Part shown: positions 38,101 to 40,682 of the stretch, one piece after another
Position numbering within the stretch: the first letter of the stretch is position 1
Layout: each line of letters opens with the position of its first letter
DNA from: a virus
Reading direction: 5' to 3' (one strand)
DNA length: 40,682 bases
Virus record (IMG/VR): IMGVR_UViG_3300031521_000157
Location: 1-40,682 of that record
The notes under the pieces: generated by a model
What the model saw: the letters and a program-made list of their open reading frames with translations, nothing else
Told to the model about the DNA's origin: nothing
Database searches by the model: none
Made by a program: the position numbers and the translations under genes

Positions 38101-38902
38101 AAGGGCAGATGAAGGCTTATTCAAATTATCGTCATTAGCCGAAGGTTTAAAAACAGGATTAAATTCTATTTATGGTCTGACCTCAGCCAGTTTCGATAAT
38201 CCATGTCGCGACCCAAGAAATAAAGACAACATCGTGGCAAAGCGTGGCGCGCTATTTATGATTGATTTAAAGCACGCCGTGCAAGAAAAAGGTTTCACCG
38301 TTGCGCATATCAAAACAGATTCGATCAAGGTACCAGAAGCCACTCCGGAGATCATTAAATTTGTTTGTGATTTTGGTAAAAAATACGGTTATGATTTTGA
38401 GCATGAAGCTACGTATAGTAAATTCTGCTTAATTAATGATGCCGTATACATTGCCAAAGTCAAAGAAGGAAAACACGCTGGAGAATGGACGGCAACTGGC
38501 GCGCAATTTGCGCAGCCATATGTTTTTAAGACTCTATTCTCAAAAGAGCCAATTGTATTTGAGGATCTCTGCGAGACAAAGAGCGTAACAACCGCTTTAT
38601 ATTTGGATATGCAAGATTTTATCAATGATGTTGACCATGACTATAAATTCATTGGTAAAGTTGGATCATTCTGTCCAATTAAAAACCACTGTGGTGGAGG
38701 TTTTCTTCTCAGAGAAAAAGATGGAAAATATTATTCTGCCACAGGTGCCAAAGGTTACAAATGGCTAGAAGCTGAGTTAGTAAAAGAACTCAAGAAAGAG
38801 GATGATATCGATTTAACCTATTATCGGAAGATGGTAGATGAATCAATAAAAGATATCTCCAAGTATACCGATTTTGAATGGTTCGTATCCGACGAATCAT
38901 AA
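35114..38902 (+). CDS. SF3 helicase - AEP-like primase - family B DNA polymerase fusion
   Basis: A 1262-residue protein. Segment 1 (about 130-420): SF3/D5-type helicase with Walker A GEAGAGKST (180-188, K186), the acidic NNPLVAIQHDGDL and the sensor FLFMGTNQPVKI. Segment 2 (about 490-590): primase-polymerase-like triad IDLDLKD (D504, D506), SGAGIHLHYDY (H541) and GIEIKIF (E562). Segment 3 (about 698-1262): proofreading exonuclease FFDVEVFP (D704, E706), FNCRRYDNH (D753), YCANDV (D845), then polymerase motif A LDVASMHPSSI (D943), motif B KTGLNSIYG (K1013, Y1020) and motif C HIKTDSIKV (D1069, with Lys in place of the first Asp of DTDS). It likely unwinds, primes and copies the phage genome. A possible polar region near 620-700 joins segments 2 and 3. 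Start set by CTTGAAAGGAG. Confidence 0.85.
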   Translation: MDFYQIKERSTKNGVIEIVPDFTICRSKDLMVRGKSFYGIWDDAKGLWSTDEYDVQRLVDTELSAYRDEVVSKTDGVVHVKLMRDYSTTSWTQFRNYLSNISDNSHQLDTKLVFANTEVKKKDYVSRRLPYPLEEGPCPAYDEIIGTLYEPADRAKLEWAIGSIVAGDSKDIQKFIVLYGEAGAGKSTIMNIVQQLFEGYYTTFDAKALTSNNNSFSTEAFRNNPLVAIQHDGDLSKIEDNTKLNSIISHEDMTVNEKHKSSYTMRINCFLFMGTNQPVKITNAKSGIIRRLIDVRTSGKKIPIKRYQTLVSQIDFELGAIASHCLNVYREMGKNYYSGYRPLDMMLQTDTFYNFIEANYYTFREQDGVSLSQAYEIYKVYCDEALIDFKLPRHKFREELKNYFDKFADMTRLEGKQVRSFYSGFLVSKFTSISTPTEEEHPYSLVLDSTKSLFDESAMDYKAQYANNKGIPHKKWEQVTTKLSDIDTSKLHYVLVPLQRIVIDLDLKDENGNKSLERNTEAASKFPPTYAEFSKSGAGIHLHYDYEGDVEKLSRVYSEGIEIKIFNVGPVGPSSLRRKLSKCNNIPVAKINSGLPLKEEKMINVDAVKSEKGLRDLVKRNLNKEIHPGTKPSIDFIHKILDDAYSSGLKYDLTDLRSKILSFAVNSSNQSEACVKIVSQMKFKSEEASLATESKEDEPIVFFDVEVFPNLLVVDWMYDRDDANVVRMINPTPQEIENLLKLKLVGFNCRRYDNHILYGRYIGYDISQIYDLSAKIIGDSKNALFGEAYNVSYTDVYDFASAANKKSLKKFEIELGIHHQELGLPWDQPIPEELWTKAADYCANDVIATRATFHHLSGDWEARKVLAELSGLTVNDTTNQHSMRILFGDNKKPQDKFIYTDLSEMFPGYKFEGGKSTYRGEETGEGGYVYAEPGVYTNVAVLDVASMHPSSIIALNMFGPYTKRFEDIKTGRISIKRNDRSILDTLLDGKLVPFVKRADEGLFKLSSLAEGLKTGLNSIYGLTSASFDNPCRDPRNKDNIVAKRGALFMIDLKHAVQEKGFTVAHIKTDSIKVPEATPEIIKFVCDFGKKYGYDFEHEATYSKFCLINDAVYIAKVKEGKHAGEWTATGAQFAQPYVFKTLFSKEPIVFEDLCETKSVTTALYLDMQDFINDVDHDYKFIGKVGSFCPIKNHCGGGFLLREKDGKYYSATGAKGYKWLEAELVKELKKEDDIDLTYYRKMVDESIKDISKYTDFEWFVSDES

Positions 38903-38920
38903 CTCACCGAAAGAGGAAAA

Positions 38921-39418
38921 ATGAATAAACAAGTTGTAAGATCTAATTTGGAAATGCAAGACGCCAAAATTTTCTACAGGAACTTTGAAGGTTTACCAAC
39001 AAAATACAATGTTGCCGGTCAACGCAATTTCTGTTTGCTATTGACTACTGAATTAGCGTCCGTTCTCAAAGCCGATGGCTGGAACATCAAATTCACGAAA
39101 CCACGTGATGATCAGGAAGACCCCAAACCATATACCCAGATCAAAGTTAATTATGACAATCCCCGAAAGATGCCACGGATCGTCATGATGAATTCGACGA
39201 AGAAAACGCTCCTTGACAAAGACACGGTTAAGGTTTTGGATTATGTTGAGATGGTCAAAGTTGATCTCGTCGTAACTCCATCTCCGTGGGACGTTCAAGG
39301 TAAAGCTGGGTTGAAAGGTTATGTTAAAGCTTTATATGTAACAGTGGCTGATCCTGATTTTGAAGGGCGTTATGAAGATGTTCCCGGCGCTCAATCTCCC
39401 CAGGAAGATGACGCCTAA
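38921..39418 (+). CDS. Single-stranded DNA-binding-like protein
   Basis: The 165-residue protein matches a family commonly found in anaerobe siphophage replication modules: AKIFYRNFEGLPTKYNVAGQ, RNFCLLLTTELASVLKADGW, then IKFTKPRDDQEDPKPYTQIK, VDLVVTPSPWDVQGKAGLKG and an acidic C-terminal tail (YEDVPGAQSPQEDDA) like that of bacterial SSBs, through which partners are recruited. It lies between polymerase and helicase. Ribosome site GAAAGAGGA. Confidence 0.75.
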   Translation: MNKQVVRSNLEMQDAKIFYRNFEGLPTKYNVAGQRNFCLLLTTELASVLKADGWNIKFTKPRDDQEDPKPYTQIKVNYDNPRKMPRIVMMNSTKKTLLDKDTVKVLDYVEMVKVDLVVTPSPWDVQGKAGLKGYVKALYVTVADPDFEGRYEDVPGAQSPQEDDA

Positions 39419-40625
39419 TAAACTTTATGATCATCAGTTATCAGTAATAAGCCAATTAAAGACCGGCTCCATCCTTTGTGGTGGGGTCGGTTCTGGTAAG
39501 TCACTTACTTCTTTGTATTATTTCTATACAAAGGAATGTAACGGTTATTTATATGATGGGGAAATGGGTCCTATGCTAAATCCCAAAGATCTGTTTATAA
39601 TAACCACTGCAAGAAAACGAGACTCATTCGAATGGGAACGAGAGTGCGCCGCGTTTATGATTTCATCAGACCGATCTTGCAGTTATAATAATATAAAACT
39701 TACTACTGATTCCTGGAATAACATTGGAAAGTATAAAGATGTAAAAGATGCATTCTTTATATTTGATGAGCAAAGAGTTGTTGGGAGTGGTTCGTGGGTT
39801 AAGTCATTCTTAAAAATAACCAAGAACAACAACTGGCTGTTGTTAAGTGCTACTCCAGGTGATACTTGGATGGACTATATACCCGCCTTTATTGCTAATG
39901 GATTTTATAAGAATCGAACAGAATTTCTAAGAACCCATGTTGTATACAACACATTCACCAAATATCCTAAAGTCGATCACTATGTAGAATGTGGTCGATT
40001 AATAAGATTAAGAAATGATATAACTGTAAATATGTCGTATCTTAAATCTACAACCGCTCATCCAAAAAATATCACCGTACCGTTTGACAAGGAGAAGTTT
40101 GATACTGTAGCGATAAAAAGATGGAATCCGTATGAGAATAGGCCGGTCAAAGATATTGGAGAGTTATGTCATGTCATGCGAAAAGTTGTGAATAGTGATA
40201 CCAGACGATTGGATGCCATAAAGGAAATTTTTAAAGAACACGACAAATTAATTGTGTTTTATAATTTCAATTATGAATTAGATCTTCTTAAACAACTTAA
40301 GGATATCTTAGTTGTGGATGTCGCTGAATACAACGGTCATAAACATGAACCAATTCCAAAGGCTGATAAGTGGATATATCTTGTGCAATATATTTCTGGA
40401 GCCGAGGGTTGGAATTGTATAGAAACAAATGCTATACTTTTCTACTCTCAGAATTATTCGTATCGAATAATGACTCAAGCAGCTGGTAGGATTGATCGAA
40501 TAAATACTCCATTTTCGGATTTGTATTACTATACATTAAGATCTTTGTCCATGATTGATATGGCTATAGCAAAAGCCATACATAATAAAAAAGATTTTAA
40601 TGAATCAAAATTTGTAAACTTTTGA
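39408..40625 (+). CDS. SF2 helicase
   Basis: 405 residues from ATG 39408. Motif I is GGVGSGKS (25-32), motif II FIFDEQR (D120-E121), motif III LLSATPGD (147-149 SAT), and motif VI TQAAGRIDR (Q357, R361, R364). The C-terminal RecA-like domain includes KLIVFYNFNYELDLL and WIYLVQYISGAEGWNC. Such phage SF2/SNF2-type enzymes act as replication or recombination translocases. The start overlaps the SSB-like stop by 11 bases; earlier in-frame ATGs at 39372 and 39378 are possible but would add residues not expected in the family. The gene continues over the contig junction only in the sense that its end is repeated at 1-70. Confidence 0.9.
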   Translation: MTPNKLYDHQLSVISQLKTGSILCGGVGSGKSLTSLYYFYTKECNGYLYDGEMGPMLNPKDLFIITTARKRDSFEWERECAAFMISSDRSCSYNNIKLTTDSWNNIGKYKDVKDAFFIFDEQRVVGSGSWVKSFLKITKNNNWLLLSATPGDTWMDYIPAFIANGFYKNRTEFLRTHVVYNTFTKYPKVDHYVECGRLIRLRNDITVNMSYLKSTTAHPKNITVPFDKEKFDTVAIKRWNPYENRPVKDIGELCHVMRKVVNSDTRRLDAIKEIFKEHDKLIVFYNFNYELDLLKQLKDILVVDVAEYNGHKHEPIPKADKWIYLVQYISGAEGWNCIETNAILFYSQNYSYRIMTQAAGRIDRINTPFSDLYYYTLRSLSMIDMAIAKAIHNKKDFNESKFVNF

Positions 40626-40682
40626 AAGGAGTTTATATGAGAACACCAGACCAGATTCAGAATTTGCGTTTTGCTTTTTATA
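40556..40682. repeat. Exact terminal direct repeat, right copy
   Basis: Identical to 1-127. See the left copy for interpretation. Confidence 0.95.
40637..40682 (+). CDS. Partial second copy of the gene at 82
   Basis: The first 15 codons of the 115-residue hypothetical protein, repeated because of the terminal overlap and cut by the window end. Preceded by the same GAAAGGAG site. Confidence 0.9.
   Translation, partial: MRTPDQIQNLRFAFY

Noticed and set aside
1-40682. Temperate lifestyle with attachment site
   Set aside because: No integrase, ParA/B, repressor or excisionase could be recognised, and the terminal repeat is explained by contig overlap.

Overview
The window is a complete tailed-phage genome with long-tailed (siphovirus-like) morphology, of about 40.6 kb. 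Bases 1-127 are repeated exactly at 40556-40682, so the unique length is 40,555 bp and the map closes into a circle. Every gene I can support lies on the + strand. I see no integrase, excisionase, repressor, transposase, CRISPR array or canonical tRNA, so a strictly lytic lifestyle is the simplest reading. Ribosome sites are strong and Shine-Dalgarno-like (recurrent TCTTGAAAGGAG), and many protein families here are ones I know from phages of anaerobic, largely Gram-positive bacteria. The host cannot be fixed from the sequence. The capsid and major tail genes are visibly richer in C-ending codons than the AT-rich rest, which suggests a host with higher GC than the phage average.

Layout on the circle: (1) replication, 34.8-40.6 kb running through the junction to 1.5 kb. 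An iteron-like repeat field is followed by one 1262-residue protein that carries an SF3 helicase, an archaeo-eukaryotic-primase-like segment and a family B DNA polymerase. Then come an SSB-like protein, an SF2 helicase, two small genes and two adjacent PD-(D/E)XK nucleases. (2) 1.5-4.5 kb: a 904-residue protein with the DFDGD signature of single-chain double-psi-beta-barrel RNA polymerases (YonO/crAss-like), with helix-turn-helix segments at both ends. (3) 4.5-13.8 kb: a non-coding structured segment, small terminase (apparently starting at CTG), HNH nuclease, SH3b protein, connector, three small proteins with an N-terminal GMHWG tag, large terminase, portal, a protease-capsid fusion with its own internal ribosome site, head completion and major tail protein. 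(4) 13.9-24.2 kb: tail chaperones, tape measure with about seven tandem hydrophobic repeats, Dit, Tal-like protein, glycine-rich receptor-binding protein, and a holin formed by internal duplication. No peptidoglycan hydrolase is recognisable anywhere. (5) 24.2-34.8 kb: an accessory region of about 25 small genes, many encoding one- or two-helix membrane proteins, punctuated by a family of near-identical promoters and GAAA-capped terminators.

The most unusual material is RNA-level. In the 486-bp gap at 24948-25433, three tandem promoters of one family each fire directly into a different folded element enclosed by pairing between its two ends. Further closed, branched elements sit at 28218-28303 (21-bp closing stem with two G.U pairs) and at 4585-4703, just upstream of the small terminase gene. 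I propose a set of phage-encoded structured RNAs, and I list separately the promoter family that drives several of them. Other points of interest are the single-polypeptide replisome, the possibly virion-targeted RNA polymerase, novel repeated domains in the accessory proteins (HYHV...WYSC and YGW), and a 46-bp tandem duplication that has recently truncated a small gene.
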